64,000 bases of DNA from Bordetella flabilis (GTDB lineage Bacteria; Pseudomonadota; Gammaproteobacteria; Burkholderiales; Burkholderiaceae_B). The position numbers and the translations under genes were made by a program. Positions within the stretch are counted from its first letter, which is position 1. Each line of letters starts with the position of its first letter. Shown here in pieces: positions 17,836 to 27,612 of this stretch. The notes below the pieces were generated by a model. The model had not been told where the DNA came from, searched no databases, and saw only the letters and a program-made list of their open reading frames with translations. Location: positions 1,922,001 through 1,986,000 of the forward strand of contig NZ_CP016172.1 in the NCBI RefSeq assembly GCF_001676725.1, in the 5' to 3' direction.

Positions 17836-19565
17836 CGTGGCCCCGCGGGCACTCGCAGCAGGCGGAATACCTCGGTGCGGTCGGAAAGGCGTCCGCCCTG
17901 CCACAGGACGTCCGCGCCATCGCTATACGCCGCCGTGCCGTCGCGCAGACTGCTGCGCGTGGTCTGCTGCAGGATCAGCGTGCAACGGTTGTCGTAGGGG
18001 AAGCTCAGGTTGTCGAAGACCAGGAAAGAGGCGCGCTGCCCGTTACCCAGCCCCAGGCCGCGTACGCATTCACCCGGGCGCACATTGCGCGCCAGCGCGG
18101 CGGCCAGTTCGCCCGATACCTGGCGATAGCTGCGGGCATAGTCGACCGGCGGCTGCCACAGCAGTACCAGCAGTATCCACGTGGCGGCCAGGCCCGCTGC
18201 CGACATGACCGTACCGCGCCACAGCGCGGTGGGACGCACGCGCAGGCGCCAGACCACCAGCACGACCCATCCCGCGCTGACCAGCAGGGCCAGGATCACC
18301 GCGATCCACCCGATCTCCGGGACATAGCCCGTGGTCTGGCGCTGGATGTTGTGCGCGATCTTCGCGGGGAATCCGAAATTCAGCGCGACCCAGCCCAGCC
18401 ACACGGTAGCGGCCGTCAACGAAAAGCACATCACCGCGAACCAGTCCAGCGTATTGACCACGGCACGGCGCAGCGTGGGCAGCGAAAAGGCCGCCAGGCA
18501 GGCGCAGGGCAGCGCCAGCAGGATGAATTCCGCTTCCGAAGGTTCGTCGGTGAAGACGAGCAGCAGGAGAGGGCAGGCCAGGATGGCCAGCGGCAACCAG
18601 ACGTGCGGCGCATAGCGCCATGCGCGCCAGCGCCACAGCGCCACCAGCGCCAGCGGCCAGGTCGGCCACAGATACCAGGGCAGGTCGCGCAAGGTACGCA
18701 GCAGGTCTCCCAGCTCCGGCCAGGCATAGTTGTCCAGGTTCCATAGCTTCCAGTTGCGTACCCAGTATTCGCTGGTGTACGTCGCCGGTATCCACCACGC
18801 CAGCATGATGGCCGCGCACAGCACGGCAGACAGCGCCAGCCAGCGCCGCTGCACCCACAGGCCGCTCCTGGGATGGAAGGCCAGCACGCTGCCGAGCATG
18901 ATGGGCAAGGCGCCCACCCAGCCGCGCGTCAGGAATGCCGCCGCCAGGGCCAGGCCCAGGCAGATGGCGCCCACGCGCGGGCGGTCCAGCATGCGCGCCA
19001 GCGAATAGAAGGCGAAGGACTGCGCGGCCATGATGGCCGGGATCTCCGAAGTCTCATGCACGCGCTGCAGGATGCCGACGGTGGCCAACAGCAGCAGCAG
19101 CGCGGCGTCCGCCAGCATGCGGCCGTAGTCCCGCACGGTAGGTTCGCCGCCGAAGGGCAGGGCCAGCGGCTGGGCTTCCGGGCGCCTGCCCAGCAGGTAG
19201 GTGCCATACCACAGGCAGGAAGTGGTCGCGGCGAACCAGAGCAGGTTCGGCAAGCGGCCCGCGGAGATTTCTCCGATGAGAGGCCCGAACAGCCATATCG
19301 ACGCCGCGCCCACCCAGGTGATCAGCGGACCTTCCTCGGCATGCGCCAGGTGTCCGACCTGGGGTAGCAGCCATGTGTGGCCGCCGTCGCGCAACGCGGT
19401 AAACATGGTGGCCAGCCCGACCACGTCGTCCGTTTTCCACGGATCGCGCATGAACAGCCCGAATACGATGTACGCAAGGGCAAGCCCCAGCAACGCGAGA
19501 CGGGGCAGCTTGACGGTGGCTGGAGCAGTCAGCCGCGCGGGAGTGGTGCGGGATATAGGGGACAC
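17832..19565 (-). CDS. GT-C family membrane glycosyltransferase (ArnT/PMT-like)
   Basis: 577 residues. Acidic residues lie in the first periplasmic loop (FMRDPWKTDDVVGL), as in ArnT/PMT-family GT39 enzymes, followed by ~11 TM helices and a soluble C-terminal domain. Such enzymes use polyprenyl-phosphate sugars on the periplasmic side to modify lipid A or proteins. No aminoarabinose synthesis genes are nearby, so the donor and acceptor are unknown. It is coupled to the MATE exporter by a four-base overlap. Confidence 0.82.
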   Translation of the reverse strand: MSPISRTTPARLTAPATVKLPRLALLGLALAYIVFGLFMRDPWKTDDVVGLATMFTALRDGGHTWLLPQVGHLAHAEEGPLITWVGAASIWLFGPLIGEISAGRLPNLLWFAATTSCLWYGTYLLGRRPEAQPLALPFGGEPTVRDYGRMLADAALLLLLATVGILQRVHETSEIPAIMAAQSFAFYSLARMLDRPRVGAICLGLALAAAFLTRGWVGALPIMLGSVLAFHPRSGLWVQRRWLALSAVLCAAIMLAWWIPATYTSEYWVRNWKLWNLDNYAWPELGDLLRTLRDLPWYLWPTWPLALVALWRWRAWRYAPHVWLPLAILACPLLLLVFTDEPSEAEFILLALPCACLAAFSLPTLRRAVVNTLDWFAVMCFSLTAATVWLGWVALNFGFPAKIAHNIQRQTTGYVPEIGWIAVILALLVSAGWVVLVVWRLRVRPTALWRGTVMSAAGLAATWILLVLLWQPPVDYARSYRQVSGELAAALARNVRPGECVRGLGLGNGQRASFLVFDNLSFPYDNRCTLILQQTTRSSLRDGTAAYSDGADVLWQGGRLSDRTEVFRLLRVPAGPR

Positions 19566-19607
19566 GAGACGTACTGTACCGGATTGGCGGGCGGGCGGCG
19601 CTGAACG

Positions 19608-19635
19608 AAAAAAGCAGCCCGTAGGCTGCTTTTTT
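19608..19635 (-). terminator. Rho-independent terminator of rpmE2
   Basis: AAAAAAGCAGCC - 4-base loop - GGCTGCTTTTTT, symmetric and so possibly active in both directions. It lies just after the rpmE2 stop on the minus strand. Confidence 0.93.
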
Positions 19636-19658
19636 CTACGCTTGCGTACGGTCGTAGA

Positions 19659-19922
19659 TCAAGCCGACTTGGCCGCGCCGGTGGTGCGCGCGAAGCGGGC
19701 GCGGAATTTTTCCACGCGGCCGGTTTCGACGATGCGGGTTTGCGCGCCGGTGTAGAAGGGGTGCGACTGGGACGTCACGTCGCACTTGAACAGCGGGTAG
19801 GTCTTGCCGTCCAGGTCGATGGTTTCACGCGTGTTGACGGTGGAACCGATCAGGAATTTGTCGCCCGTCTGGACGTCCATGAATACCACTTCGCGGTATT
19901 CGGGGTGGGTATTCTGCTTCAT
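19659..19922 (-). CDS. rpmE2: 50S ribosomal protein L31 type B
   Basis: 87 residues, MKQNTHPEYREVVFMDVQTG at the start. It is the longer, type B (zinc-free, C-minus) L31 with no CxxC zinc ligands. In many bacteria this form replaces the zinc-binding L31 under zinc starvation. ATG 19922 follows a TAGGAA SD; an upstream in-frame ATG at 20000 would lie at the promoter. Confidence 0.96.
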   Translation of the reverse strand: MKQNTHPEYREVVFMDVQTGDKFLIGSTVNTRETIDLDGKTYPLFKCDVTSQSHPFYTGAQTRIVETGRVEKFRARFARTTGAAKSA

Positions 19923-19998
19923 GGCTTTTCCTAGAAATGCGGGTCGCCAGCCGATCATCAGTGCTCGATCGCGCCACGTATCCAAAAAGTAACTCGGC

Positions 19999-20028
19999 AT
20001 TCTAGCGCAGCCGATGCGCGGTTGGCAA
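19999..20028 (-). promoter_or_regulatory. Sigma70 promoter of rpmE2
   Basis: On the minus strand TTGCCA (20028-20023), an 18-base spacer and TAGAAT (20004-19999) lie about 75 bases upstream of rpmE2. I see no obvious Zur-type AT-rich palindrome over it. Confidence 0.6.
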
Positions 20029-20041
20029 GGGCCGCCTCCCC

Positions 20042-20722
20042 TTACAGTTGCCCGCGTTCCGACATGGAAATCGCCTCGCCCCCGGCTACGATCAGGTGGT
20101 CCAGCAGCCTGACATCGACGAGGGCCAGGGCCTGCCGCAGGTGCCGGGTGAGCCGCTGGTCGGCTTCGCTGGGCTGCGCCTGGCCCGAAGGATGGTTGTG
20201 CGCCAGGATGAGCGCCGCCGCATGGTGGCGCAGCGCGTCACGCACGACCTCGCGCGGATAGACCGAGGCTTGCGACAAGGTGCCGCGCGCGACCTCCCCG
20301 GTGGCGATCAGGCGCAGGCGGCTGTCCAGGAACAAGGCGACGCAGTGCTCGATCTCGCGGTGGCCGAGCAGCGCCAGGCAATACTGCTTGACGCTAGCGG
20401 GGTGGTCCAGTGCGCATTCCCGCGCCAGTTCCTCCCGCATGGCGCGCCGCGCCAGTTCCAGGACGCTGAGCAGCTGGCAAACCTTGGCCATGCCCAGGCC
20501 GGGGACGCTCGACAGGGCAGGAGGCTCGGCCGACAGGAGGCCCCGCAAGCCGCCGAAGCGGGACAGGACCTCGCCGGCCAGCGCGACAACCGGCCGTCCT
20601 GGCGTACCGGTACGCAGCACGATCGCCAGCAACTCGGCATCGGTCAGCACCGCCGGGCCATGGCGCAACAGGCGCTCGCGCGGCCGTTCATCGGCCGCAA
20701 GAGGGGATAAGGGTGGGAACAT
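20042..20722 (-). CDS. radC: RadC family JAB1/MPN protein
   Basis: 226 residues. Helix-hairpin-helix region (SSVPGLGMAKVCQLLSVLEL), then the RadC/JAMM metal motif (E...LILAHNHPSGQAQPSEAD). The original DNA-repair role of RadC is disputed. It lies upstream of rpmE2 on the same strand and divergent from fkpB. Confidence 0.95.
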   Translation of the reverse strand: MFPPLSPLAADERPRERLLRHGPAVLTDAELLAIVLRTGTPGRPVVALAGEVLSRFGGLRGLLSAEPPALSSVPGLGMAKVCQLLSVLELARRAMREELARECALDHPASVKQYCLALLGHREIEHCVALFLDSRLRLIATGEVARGTLSQASVYPREVVRDALRHHAAALILAHNHPSGQAQPSEADQRLTRHLRQALALVDVRLLDHLIVAGGEAISMSERGQL

Positions 20723-20869
20723 ATGGGCTCCTGCCGCGCGAAAAACGCGGGGTACGCATGGGACTAAAATGGGGGATTCGCATCAGGGCAATGCGGCCGC
20801 CGGTACCCGACGATCCGAACCCCTCGCTTAATCGCCGCCATTCCAGGCGGCCTCTTACGGTGGCATAAC

Positions 20870-21346
20870 TTGAGCACCGCTACGTCTAGCACGCACGCTT
20901 TTGTCCGTCCGGATTCCTACCTGACGTTGCACTACCGCATCCTCCTGGCCTCGGGTCCCGGGGCCGGGTCGGTCTTCGCGGATACCTTCACGGGCCGTCC
21001 CGCCACCCTGCAACTGGGGTCCGGGCAATGGGCGCCTGGCATGGAAGCGGCCCTGCTGGGGCAGGCCGAAGGCAGTGCCTTCAGCGTCACGCTGCCGCCG
21101 GCACAAGCCTACGGGGACCGCAATCCCGACCTGATCCAGCGCGTGAGCCGCGCCATGCTGGCGCAGCACGCCGGCGCGGACGCCAGTTTCGATCCGGGCG
21201 ACCTGGTCGAATTCCAGGCGCCCAACGGCGGTCGCTACTCGGGTGTCCTGAAATCCCTGGACGATGACGGCGCGCTGTTCGACTTCAATCATCCCCTGGC
21301 CGGCACGGCTTTGCAGCTGGACGTCCAGATCCTGGGGGTACTGTAA
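20870..21346 (+). CDS. fkpB: FKBP-type peptidyl-prolyl isomerase (SlpA/FkpB)
   Basis: 158 residues with an FKBP domain interrupted by an IF (insert-in-flap) chaperone domain, as in SlyD/SlpA ([41 protein letters not shown]). The start is a TTG at 20870; no better ATG exists upstream. It overlaps ispH by one base (TAATG), the classic fkpB-ispH pairing. Confidence 0.92.
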   Translation: MSTATSSTHAFVRPDSYLTLHYRILLASGPGAGSVFADTFTGRPATLQLGSGQWAPGMEAALLGQAEGSAFSVTLPPAQAYGDRNPDLIQRVSRAMLAQHAGADASFDPGDLVEFQAPNGGRYSGVLKSLDDDGALFDFNHPLAGTALQLDVQILGVL

Positions 21347-22329
21347 TGAGCCATGCCGTCACCAAGCCGAATGCCGAGGTGCTGCTGGCGCAGCCACGCG
21401 GCTTCTGTGCCGGGGTCGACCGCGCCATCGACATCGTCGAACGCGCGCTGGAATTGCACGGCGCGCCGATCTACGTGCGCCACGAGATCGTGCATAACCG
21501 CTATGTGGTCGAAGACCTGCGCGCCAAGGGAGCGGTCTTCATCGACGAGCTGGATGACGCGCCCAAGGGCGCCATCGTGGTGTTTTCCGCGCATGGCGTC
21601 TCCAAGGCCGTGCGCGCGGAAGCCGAGTCCCGCGGCCTGCAGGTCTTCGACGCGACCTGCCCGCTGGTGACCAAGGTCCATGTCGAAGTCGCTCGCATGC
21701 GCGCTGCCGGACGCGAGATCGTAATGATCGGCCACAAGGGCCATCCGGAAGTCGAAGGCACGCTGGGCCAGGCGAAGGAAGGCATGTACCTGGTGGAGAC
21801 CGTCGAAGACGTCCAGGCCCTGCGCGTGCGCGATCCGGAGCAGTTGGCCTTCGTGACGCAGACCACGCTGTCGGTGGACGACGCGGCGGCGGTGGCGGCG
21901 GCGTTGAAGGAGCGGTTCCCCACCATCGTGGAACCACGCAAAAGCGATATCTGCTACGCGACGCAGAACCGCCAGGATGCCGTCAAGATATTGGCGCCCC
22001 AGTGCGACCTGGTCCTGGTGGTGGGCAGTCCCAACAGCTCCAATTCGAACCGGCTGCGTGAGGTCGCCGAGCGCAAAGGCGTGACTGCCTATCTGATCGA
22101 CAGCGCCGAGGCCATCGAACCGGCGTGGCTGGAAGGCCGGGCCCGGATCGGCATCAGCGCCGGCGCGTCGGCGCCGGAAATCCTGGTGCAGCGGGTGATC
22201 GACCGCGTCAAGGCGCTGGGCGCGGTGTCCGTGCGCACCATGCCGGGCCTGGAAGAAAACGTCGCTTTTCCCCTGCCCAAAGGCTTGTCCCGCAAGACTG
22301 CCGATACCACGCAAGCGCCGGCGCCCTAG
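21346..22329 (+). CDS. ispH: 4-hydroxy-3-methylbut-2-enyl diphosphate reductase IspH
   Basis: 327 residues. The three cluster cysteines are present ([34 protein letters not shown]) with the substrate motifs SAHGVS and [12 protein letters not shown]. IspH carries out the last step of the MEP isoprenoid pathway, giving IPP and DMAPP from HMBPP with a 4Fe-4S centre. Confidence 0.97.
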   Translation: MSHAVTKPNAEVLLAQPRGFCAGVDRAIDIVERALELHGAPIYVRHEIVHNRYVVEDLRAKGAVFIDELDDAPKGAIVVFSAHGVSKAVRAEAESRGLQVFDATCPLVTKVHVEVARMRAAGREIVMIGHKGHPEVEGTLGQAKEGMYLVETVEDVQALRVRDPEQLAFVTQTTLSVDDAAAVAAALKERFPTIVEPRKSDICYATQNRQDAVKILAPQCDLVLVVGSPNSSNSNRLREVAERKGVTAYLIDSAEAIEPAWLEGRARIGISAGASAPEILVQRVIDRVKALGAVSVRTMPGLEENVAFPLPKGLSRKTADTTQAPAP

Positions 22330-22363
22330 GACCAGCCCAGGGCGCACCAGCCCAGGAGGCCGC

Positions 22364-23008
22364 ATGCAGCTGTACAGCTACTTCCGCAGTTCCGCCGCCT
22401 ACCGCGTGCGGATCGCGCTGAACCTGAAAGGTCTGCCGTATGACACCAGGCCCGTGCATCTGTTGAAGGACGGCGGGCAGCACTTCCTGCCCGACTACAC
22501 GCGGCTGAATCCCCTGGCGCTCATCCCGACGCTGGTGGACGGGCCCGCCGTGCTCACGCAATCCCTCGCCATCATCGAGTACCTGGAAGAAACGCATCCG
22601 ATACCGCCGCTGCTCCCGGCCACGCCCATTGCACGAGCCCGGGTCCGCGCGCTCGCATTGAGCATCGCCTGCGACATCCATCCCTTGAACAACCTGCGAG
22701 TGCTGCGCTACCTGAAGCGAGAGCTCGACATACCGGACGAGGCTCGCGATACCTGGTACCGGCATTGGATACAGACCGGCCTGCTGGCGCTGGAAAAGAT
22801 GCTGGCCGCTTCCCCGGAAACCGGCACGTATTGCCATGGCGGAACGCCGTCGCTGGCCGATATCTGCCTAGTGCCACAACTGTTCAACGCGCGACGATTG
22901 AAGTGCGACCTGGACGCCATGCCGACCCTTGTCCGCATCGATGCCGCCTGCCGCGCTTTGCCGGCCTTCGAGCACGCCGCGCCGGAGAACCAGCCCGACG
23001 CCGAATAA
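22364..23008 (+). CDS. maiA: Maleylacetoacetate isomerase (zeta-class GST)
   Basis: 214 residues. The zeta GST motif SSAAYRVRIALNLKG and the glutathione-binding NPLALIPTLVDG / TQSLAIIEYLEET are intact. MaiA isomerises maleylacetoacetate to fumarylacetoacetate in tyrosine/homogentisate breakdown. AGGAGG precedes ATG 22364. No homogentisate or FAH genes are adjacent, so a related maleylpyruvate isomerase role is possible. Confidence 0.9.
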   Translation: MQLYSYFRSSAAYRVRIALNLKGLPYDTRPVHLLKDGGQHFLPDYTRLNPLALIPTLVDGPAVLTQSLAIIEYLEETHPIPPLLPATPIARARVRALALSIACDIHPLNNLRVLRYLKRELDIPDEARDTWYRHWIQTGLLALEKMLAASPETGTYCHGGTPSLADICLVPQLFNARRLKCDLDAMPTLVRIDAACRALPAFEHAAPENQPDAE

Positions 23009-23042
23009 CGCCGAGGCGGCGCCGCGGGCGGGCCGCCCCGCT

Positions 23043-24596
23043 TCAGGTCACCGGCGCGGGGTTGAACAGCGCCAGTGCGTTATGCAGGCGCAACGCTTCG
23101 GCGCGACTTTTGCGGCGACCGCTGGCGATGTCCAACATCATGTGGAACAGTTCCCAACCGACATCGGCAATGCTGGCCTCGCCGGTGGCGATGCGGCCGG
23201 CGTTCACGTCCATCAGGTCATGCCAGCGCCGTGCCAGGTCGTTGCGTGTGGCGACCTTGATGACCGGGACTTCGGCCAAGCCATACGGCGTGCCGCGTCC
23301 CGTCGTGAAGACGTGCAGGTTCATTCCGGCGGCCAGCTGCAAGGTTCCGCAAATGAAATCGCTCGCGGGCGTGGCGGTATAGACCAGGCCCTTGGTGGCG
23401 AGCTTTTCGCCCGGCGCCACGACGCCGGAGATGGCCGAGCGGCCGGATTTCGCGATGGAGCCCATGGCCTTTTCGACAATGTTCGACAGGCCGCCTTTCT
23501 TGTTGCCGGGCGAGGTGTTGGCGCTGCGGTCCGCATTGCCGCGTGCCAGATAGGCGTCATACCACGCCATTTCGCGTATCAGGGCCTGCGCCACTTCAGG
23601 CGTGGCGGCGCGGGCCGTCAGTTGCGCAATGCCGTCGCGCACTTCGGTGTTTTCCGAAAACATCACGGTGGCTCCTGCGCGCACAAGCAGGTCGCTGGCA
23701 TAACCGACCGCCGGGTTGGCGGTGATGCCGGAAAACGCGTCGCTGCCGCCGCACTGCACACCGACCACCAGGTCCGCCACGGGGCACTCGACGCGGCGCC
23801 GCGCGTCCAGGACGGCAAGGTGGCGCTCCGCCGTCGCCATGATGGCGTCGACCATCGACTCGAAACCGACGTGCGCCTCGTCCTGCAAGGTGACGAGGTC
23901 GACGCGGTTGGTGCCGTTCCGGACAGGAATGCTGCCTGGCGGCATCAGGCGATCGGGCTGCAGCTTTTCACAGCCCAGGCTGACCATCATGGCGGTGCCG
24001 CCGAAGTTTGGATTGCGCGCGATATTGCGCAGCGTGCGGATAGGGATGACGGCGTCCGGCGCGTCGATGGCGACGCCGCAGCCGTAGGTGTGTTCCAGGC
24101 CCACGACATCGTCCACATTGGGATAGCGGGGCAGCAGTTCCGCGCGTATCCGCCGTACCGCATGTTCGACCACGCCGGACACGCATTGCACCGTGGTCGT
24201 GATGGCCAGGATGTTGCGCGTGCCGACCGAGCCGTCGGCATTTCGATACCCCATGAAGGTATAGCCCTCCAGCGGTTCGGCCTGGGCCGGCACGCGCGTG
24301 GAGATGGGCAGTTGGTCCAGCGCCGGTGGCGCGGGCAGCGTGGTCACGCGTTCGTTCACCCAGCTGCCGCGGGGCAGGGCACAGGCCGCATAGCCTATGG
24401 TCACGCCATAACGCACGATGGCGTCGCCTTCCGCCAGATCCCGCAGCGCCACCTTGTGTCCTTGCGGGACATGCTCGCGCAGGACCAGGCCATCGGGGAA
24501 AACGGCCGCGGCGGGCAGGCCGCCGTCGTTGACCACGATGGCGACGTTGTCGTCGTCATGGATGCGGATATAGAGAGGGGGCTGCGGCTCGGACAT
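23043..24596 (-). CDS. garD: Galactarate/altronate dehydratase family enzyme (GarD-like)
   Basis: 517 residues. N-terminal SAF-like domain ([17 protein letters not shown]), then the UxaA/GarD core with family motifs ([49 protein letters not shown]). GarD makes 5-dehydro-4-deoxyglucarate from galactarate; altronate dehydratase is the alternative. I prefer GarD because the divergent neighbour kdgD uses its product. Start ATG 24596 ([10 protein letters not shown]); the longer in-frame start at 24659 adds unconserved residues. Confidence 0.88.
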   Translation of the reverse strand: MSEPQPPLYIRIHDDDNVAIVVNDGGLPAAAVFPDGLVLREHVPQGHKVALRDLAEGDAIVRYGVTIGYAACALPRGSWVNERVTTLPAPPALDQLPISTRVPAQAEPLEGYTFMGYRNADGSVGTRNILAITTTVQCVSGVVEHAVRRIRAELLPRYPNVDDVVGLEHTYGCGVAIDAPDAVIPIRTLRNIARNPNFGGTAMMVSLGCEKLQPDRLMPPGSIPVRNGTNRVDLVTLQDEAHVGFESMVDAIMATAERHLAVLDARRRVECPVADLVVGVQCGGSDAFSGITANPAVGYASDLLVRAGATVMFSENTEVRDGIAQLTARAATPEVAQALIREMAWYDAYLARGNADRSANTSPGNKKGGLSNIVEKAMGSIAKSGRSAISGVVAPGEKLATKGLVYTATPASDFICGTLQLAAGMNLHVFTTGRGTPYGLAEVPVIKVATRNDLARRWHDLMDVNAGRIATGEASIADVGWELFHMMLDIASGRRKSRAEALRLHNALALFNPAPVT

Positions 24597-24699
24597 GGTA
24601 GGGGCATGGACGTTGAAACGTTCGCCATCGTACCCCCGCGGCGGCAACTTGTCAGCCAAGTTATTGATGTGTGTGGGTAGTGTCCTTACAAGAAAAGCT

Positions 24700-24728
24700 T
24701 TGGCACGTGGCTCTATACGTTGTACGAT
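24700..24728 (+). promoter_or_regulatory. Candidate promoter of kdgD
   Basis: TTGGCA (24700-24705), a 17-base spacer and TACGAT (24723-24728). The -10 lies inside the palindrome at 24714-24736, so a bound regulator would cover it. Confidence 0.55.
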
Positions 24729-24736
24729 AACGTATA
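24714..24736. promoter_or_regulatory. Perfect palindromic operator in the garD-kdgD gap
   Basis: TATACGTT - GTACGAT - AACGTATA: eight-base perfect arms with a 7-base centre, in the 167-base divergent region. The form suits a dimeric GntR-type regulator; the nearby HutC-type gene (26633-27385) is the local candidate, but this is inference. Confidence 0.7.
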
Positions 24737-24763
24737 ACTTCCAACGCCCAACTCTCCGCCGCC

Positions 24764-25678
24764 ATGACTACACCGCTAGAACTCAAGCAAATCATTTCCG
24801 AAGGCCTGCTTTCCTTCCCCGTCACCGATTTCGACGAACAGGGCGATTTCCGCCCCAAGACCTATATCGAACGCCTGGAATGGCTGGCGCCGTATGGCGC
24901 GAGCGCCCTCTTCGCCGCTGGCGGCACGGGCGAATATTTCTCCCTGGCGCCAGCCGAATATGCGGAAGTCATCAAGACGGCGGTGCAGACCTGCGCGGGC
25001 AAGGTGCCCATTCTTGCTGGCGCCGGCGGACCGACACGCACGGCGATCGCCTATGCCCAGGAAGCGGAGCGCCTGGGCGCGAAAGGGATCCTGTTGCTGC
25101 CCCATTACCTGACCGAGGCCAGCCAGGACGGAATTGCCGACCATGTCGAGCAGGTATGCAAGGCCCTGAAGATAGGCGTCATCGTCTACAACCGCGCCAA
25201 TTCCCGCCTGGGACCCGACCACCTGCGCCGCGTCGCGGAACGCTGCCCCAACCTGATTGGTTTCAAGGACGGCGTGGGCGATATCGAGAACATGGTGCGC
25301 GTGCGGCGCGCCATGGGCGACCGCTTTGCGTACCTGGGTGGTCTGCCGACCGCGGAAGTCTATGCGGCCGCGTACAAGGCGCTGGGCGTACCTGTCTATT
25401 CATCGGCGGTCTTCAATTTCATTCCGAAGACTGCGATGCAGTTCTATCGCGCGGTCGCTGCGGATGACCACGCGACCGTAGGCAAGCTGCTCGACGAATT
25501 CTTCCTGCCTTATCTGGAAATCCGCAATCGTCGCGCCGGCTATGCCGTCAGCATCGTCAAGGCCGGGGCCCGCCTGGTCGGCCGCGACGCCGGCCCGGTG
25601 CGCGCACCTTTGACCGACTTGACGGCGGAAGAGGCGGATCGTCTCGACGCCTTGATCCGCAAGCTGGGCGCCCAGTAA
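24764..25678 (+). CDS. kdgD: 5-dehydro-4-deoxyglucarate dehydratase
   Basis: 304 residues of the DapA/NAL superfamily. Motifs: [17 protein letters not shown], the Tyr in [11 protein letters not shown] and the Schiff-base Lys in [10 protein letters not shown], typical of KdgD. It dehydrates and decarboxylates 5-dehydro-4-deoxy-D-glucarate to 2-oxoglutarate semialdehyde, directly following GarD. The semialdehyde dehydrogenase that would finish the route is not in this window. Confidence 0.94.
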   Translation: MTTPLELKQIISEGLLSFPVTDFDEQGDFRPKTYIERLEWLAPYGASALFAAGGTGEYFSLAPAEYAEVIKTAVQTCAGKVPILAGAGGPTRTAIAYAQEAERLGAKGILLLPHYLTEASQDGIADHVEQVCKALKIGVIVYNRANSRLGPDHLRRVAERCPNLIGFKDGVGDIENMVRVRRAMGDRFAYLGGLPTAEVYAAAYKALGVPVYSSAVFNFIPKTAMQFYRAVAADDHATVGKLLDEFFLPYLEIRNRRAGYAVSIVKAGARLVGRDAGPVRAPLTDLTAEEADRLDALIRKLGAQ

Positions 25679-25688
25679 GCCTCGCCCC

Positions 25689-25713
25689 GGCGCCCGGCAC
25701 CATCCCGGGCGCC
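25689..25713. terminator. GC-rich hairpin between convergent kdgD and the dehydrogenase gene
   Basis: GGCGCCCGG - 7-base loop - CCGGGCGCC. A 9-bp stem without a T-run sits 10 bases after the kdgD stop; it may stop or stabilise either transcript. Confidence 0.45.
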
Positions 25714-25728
25714 GCCGCAACACGGCGG

Positions 25729-26601
25729 TCAGTGCCGGTTGCGGTCCAGCGCCACCTGGCCCAGCACGGCCAGGTCGTGATCGCCCACGCCTTGTTCGAT
25801 GGCGCTGCGCAGGCTCGCCGCGACGATGTCCGACAGGGGCAAGATGGCCCCGGCATCGCGCGCCGCGTCCTGCGCCAGTTGAACGTCCTTGAGCGCCAAT
25901 CGGGCCCGGAAACCCGCCGGCTCGTAGCGCCCCTTGGCCATGAGGCCGCCGTAGCCGGCATAGATTGGACCGGGCAGGATGGTGCTGGTAATCAGGTCCA
26001 CCAGCGTGTCGGTGCCGATCTCGTAGGCGTGGGCCAGGGCGGCGCCTTCGGCCAGGGCCTCCACCGCGCTTGCCAGGATGAAGTTCACCGTGAGCTTCAG
26101 CGCGTTGGCGCGATAAGGCGCTTCGCCCAGCATCACCGTCTTGTGCGAGATCAGTTCGAATAAAGGCGCGACCGTCCCGATGCGGTCTGCCGGCCCCGCC
26201 ACCAGCAGGGTGAGCCTGGCCGCGGCCGCCGAGTCGGGACGTCCCATGACCGGAGCCGCGATATAGCCGACCCCTTGTGCGGCGTGGGCGTCGGCCAGCC
26301 GCTGGGCCGCGGGAATCGATATCGTCGCCATGTTCACGTGGACGGTGCGCGGCTCCATGCGGGCCAAGGCGCCGCCTTCCAGGAAGACCTGCGCTACGGC
26401 CTGGTCGTCGGCCAGCATGCTGAACACGACGTCGCCGCTGCACGCGTCGGCCGGCTCCGCCGCGAGCCGGGCGCCAAGGTCCTGCAAGGGCGCAGCGGCC
26501 TGCGCCGAACGGTTCCAGACCGTGACGGTATGGCCGCCCTTCAAAAGATTGGCCGCGATGGCGCGGCCCATGTTTCCCAAACCGATGAATCCGATGTGCA
26601 T
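25729..26601 (-). CDS. NAD(P)-dependent beta-hydroxyacid dehydrogenase (GarR/HIBADH-like)
   Basis: 290 residues. Rossmann motif GFIGLGNMGRAIAANLLKGG at the N-terminus, substrate-binding region (APVMGRPDSAAAARL) and the catalytic Lys region (ANALKLTVNFILAS). The family includes 2-hydroxy-3-oxopropionate (tartronate semialdehyde) reductase and 3-hydroxyisobutyrate dehydrogenase; the exact substrate is not decidable here. Location beside garD/kdgD suggests hexarate catabolism. It follows the gntR gene by 31 bases on the same strand. Confidence 0.85.
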   Translation of the reverse strand: MHIGFIGLGNMGRAIAANLLKGGHTVTVWNRSAQAAAPLQDLGARLAAEPADACSGDVVFSMLADDQAVAQVFLEGGALARMEPRTVHVNMATISIPAAQRLADAHAAQGVGYIAAPVMGRPDSAAAARLTLLVAGPADRIGTVAPLFELISHKTVMLGEAPYRANALKLTVNFILASAVEALAEGAALAHAYEIGTDTLVDLITSTILPGPIYAGYGGLMAKGRYEPAGFRARLALKDVQLAQDAARDAGAILPLSDIVAASLRSAIEQGVGDHDLAVLGQVALDRNRH

Positions 26602-26632
26602 GGCAATGCCTCAGAGAGGGCCTTGCCGATGA

Positions 26633-27385
26633 TCAGGTGCCGCCCGTGTATTCCTGGCCCAGGTATTCGTAGGCTTCGGTGTTCACGTGGGAAACGCGCC
26701 ATTCCACCGGCAGGCGGTGATAGGAATAGGCCACGCGGCGGATCTGCAGCAATGCCTGGCCTTCCTGCACGCCCAGCCAGGGGGCATGGGTCTCGCTGGC
26801 CAGGCAGGTGCGCAAGCGTTCATCGGTGGCGATGACATTCACGCCGAACATGTCCTGGTAAAGACTATACAGGGTGCTGGGACGCTCGCGCAGATGGCGT
26901 TCCGTCATGCCGGGGAAAAGCCGCTCCGGCAGGCTGACTTCGTCGACCATGACCACATCGCCATTCAGCGACAGCACATTGCTGAATTCGAAGACGTAGC
27001 TGCCGGCGTCCAACGCCAGCTTTTCGCGGGCCAGGCCTGCCGCGCGCACGCGGCGAAAGCGCAGCAGCTCGGTGGTCGGATAGGACTTCTTTCCATCCTG
27101 CCGCACGATGCGGAAGAACTTGAAGAAGTGCGAATTGCGCGTATGCACCGCCACGTAGGTGCCGCGCCCCTGGTGCCGTACCAGGATGTTCTCCGCCGCC
27201 AGCTCGTCGATGGCCTTGCGCAATGTGCCGATCGATACGCCGAAGCGTTCGGCCAGCACCTTTTCCGGCGGAATGGCTTCGCCCTGTTTCCACTCGCCAT
27301 GGGCGAGCGCGCTGAGCATCGCCTGCTTGATCTGTTCGTAAAGGGGGCTACCCAAGGGCACGGCCGAGGACGAGGGGAAATTCAT
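26633..27385 (-). CDS. GntR family regulator, HutC subfamily
   Basis: 250 residues. N-terminal wHTH (GSPLYEQIKQAMLSALAHGE; VLAERFGVSIGTLRKAIDEL; QGRGTYVA), then a UTRA effector domain (residues ~95-245). UTRA domains sense sugars or small carboxylates. I start at ATG 27385 (MNFPSSSAV). As first gene of the dehydrogenase operon and neighbour of garD-kdgD it is the likely local hexarate regulator. Confidence 0.9.
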   Translation of the reverse strand: MNFPSSSAVPLGSPLYEQIKQAMLSALAHGEWKQGEAIPPEKVLAERFGVSIGTLRKAIDELAAENILVRHQGRGTYVAVHTRNSHFFKFFRIVRQDGKKSYPTTELLRFRRVRAAGLAREKLALDAGSYVFEFSNVLSLNGDVVMVDEVSLPERLFPGMTERHLRERPSTLYSLYQDMFGVNVIATDERLRTCLASETHAPWLGVQEGQALLQIRRVAYSYHRLPVEWRVSHVNTEAYEYLGQEYTGGT

Positions 27386-27442
27386 ATCGCTTCCAGGATA
27401 ACGGGGCGGATTGTAAGGCGTGGCCCGGTGCGCCACCTGCCG

Positions 27443-27466
27443 TTATATTATATATATCATTTATAT
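27443..27466 (-). promoter_or_regulatory. AT-rich promoter/operator patch upstream of gntR
   Basis: A nearly pure A/T stretch in a GC-rich background. On the plus strand TTATAT occurs at 27443-27448 and 27461-27466 (18 bases apart), and the minus strand has TATAAT at 27452-27447. It lies about 60 bases upstream of the gntR start; a promoter with regulator sites is likely, but a -35 box is not clear. Confidence 0.45.
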
Positions 27467-27612
27467 GAATAGGGCGGGTCGACGCCGCAGGCGGATACGC
27501 CGGGCCTGTTCGTGTAGTGGTTCGCACTCGATCGTGCGCTCACGCATCTGCCGCGACCGATCCTGGCGCCAGATGCCTGAGGCCCGGCATGCGGGACGCT
27601 TCCTGCTGCGCG

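Noticed and set aside
22929..24680. 583-codon plus-strand frame
   Set aside because: Antisense of garD, low-complexity composition, no SD or motif.
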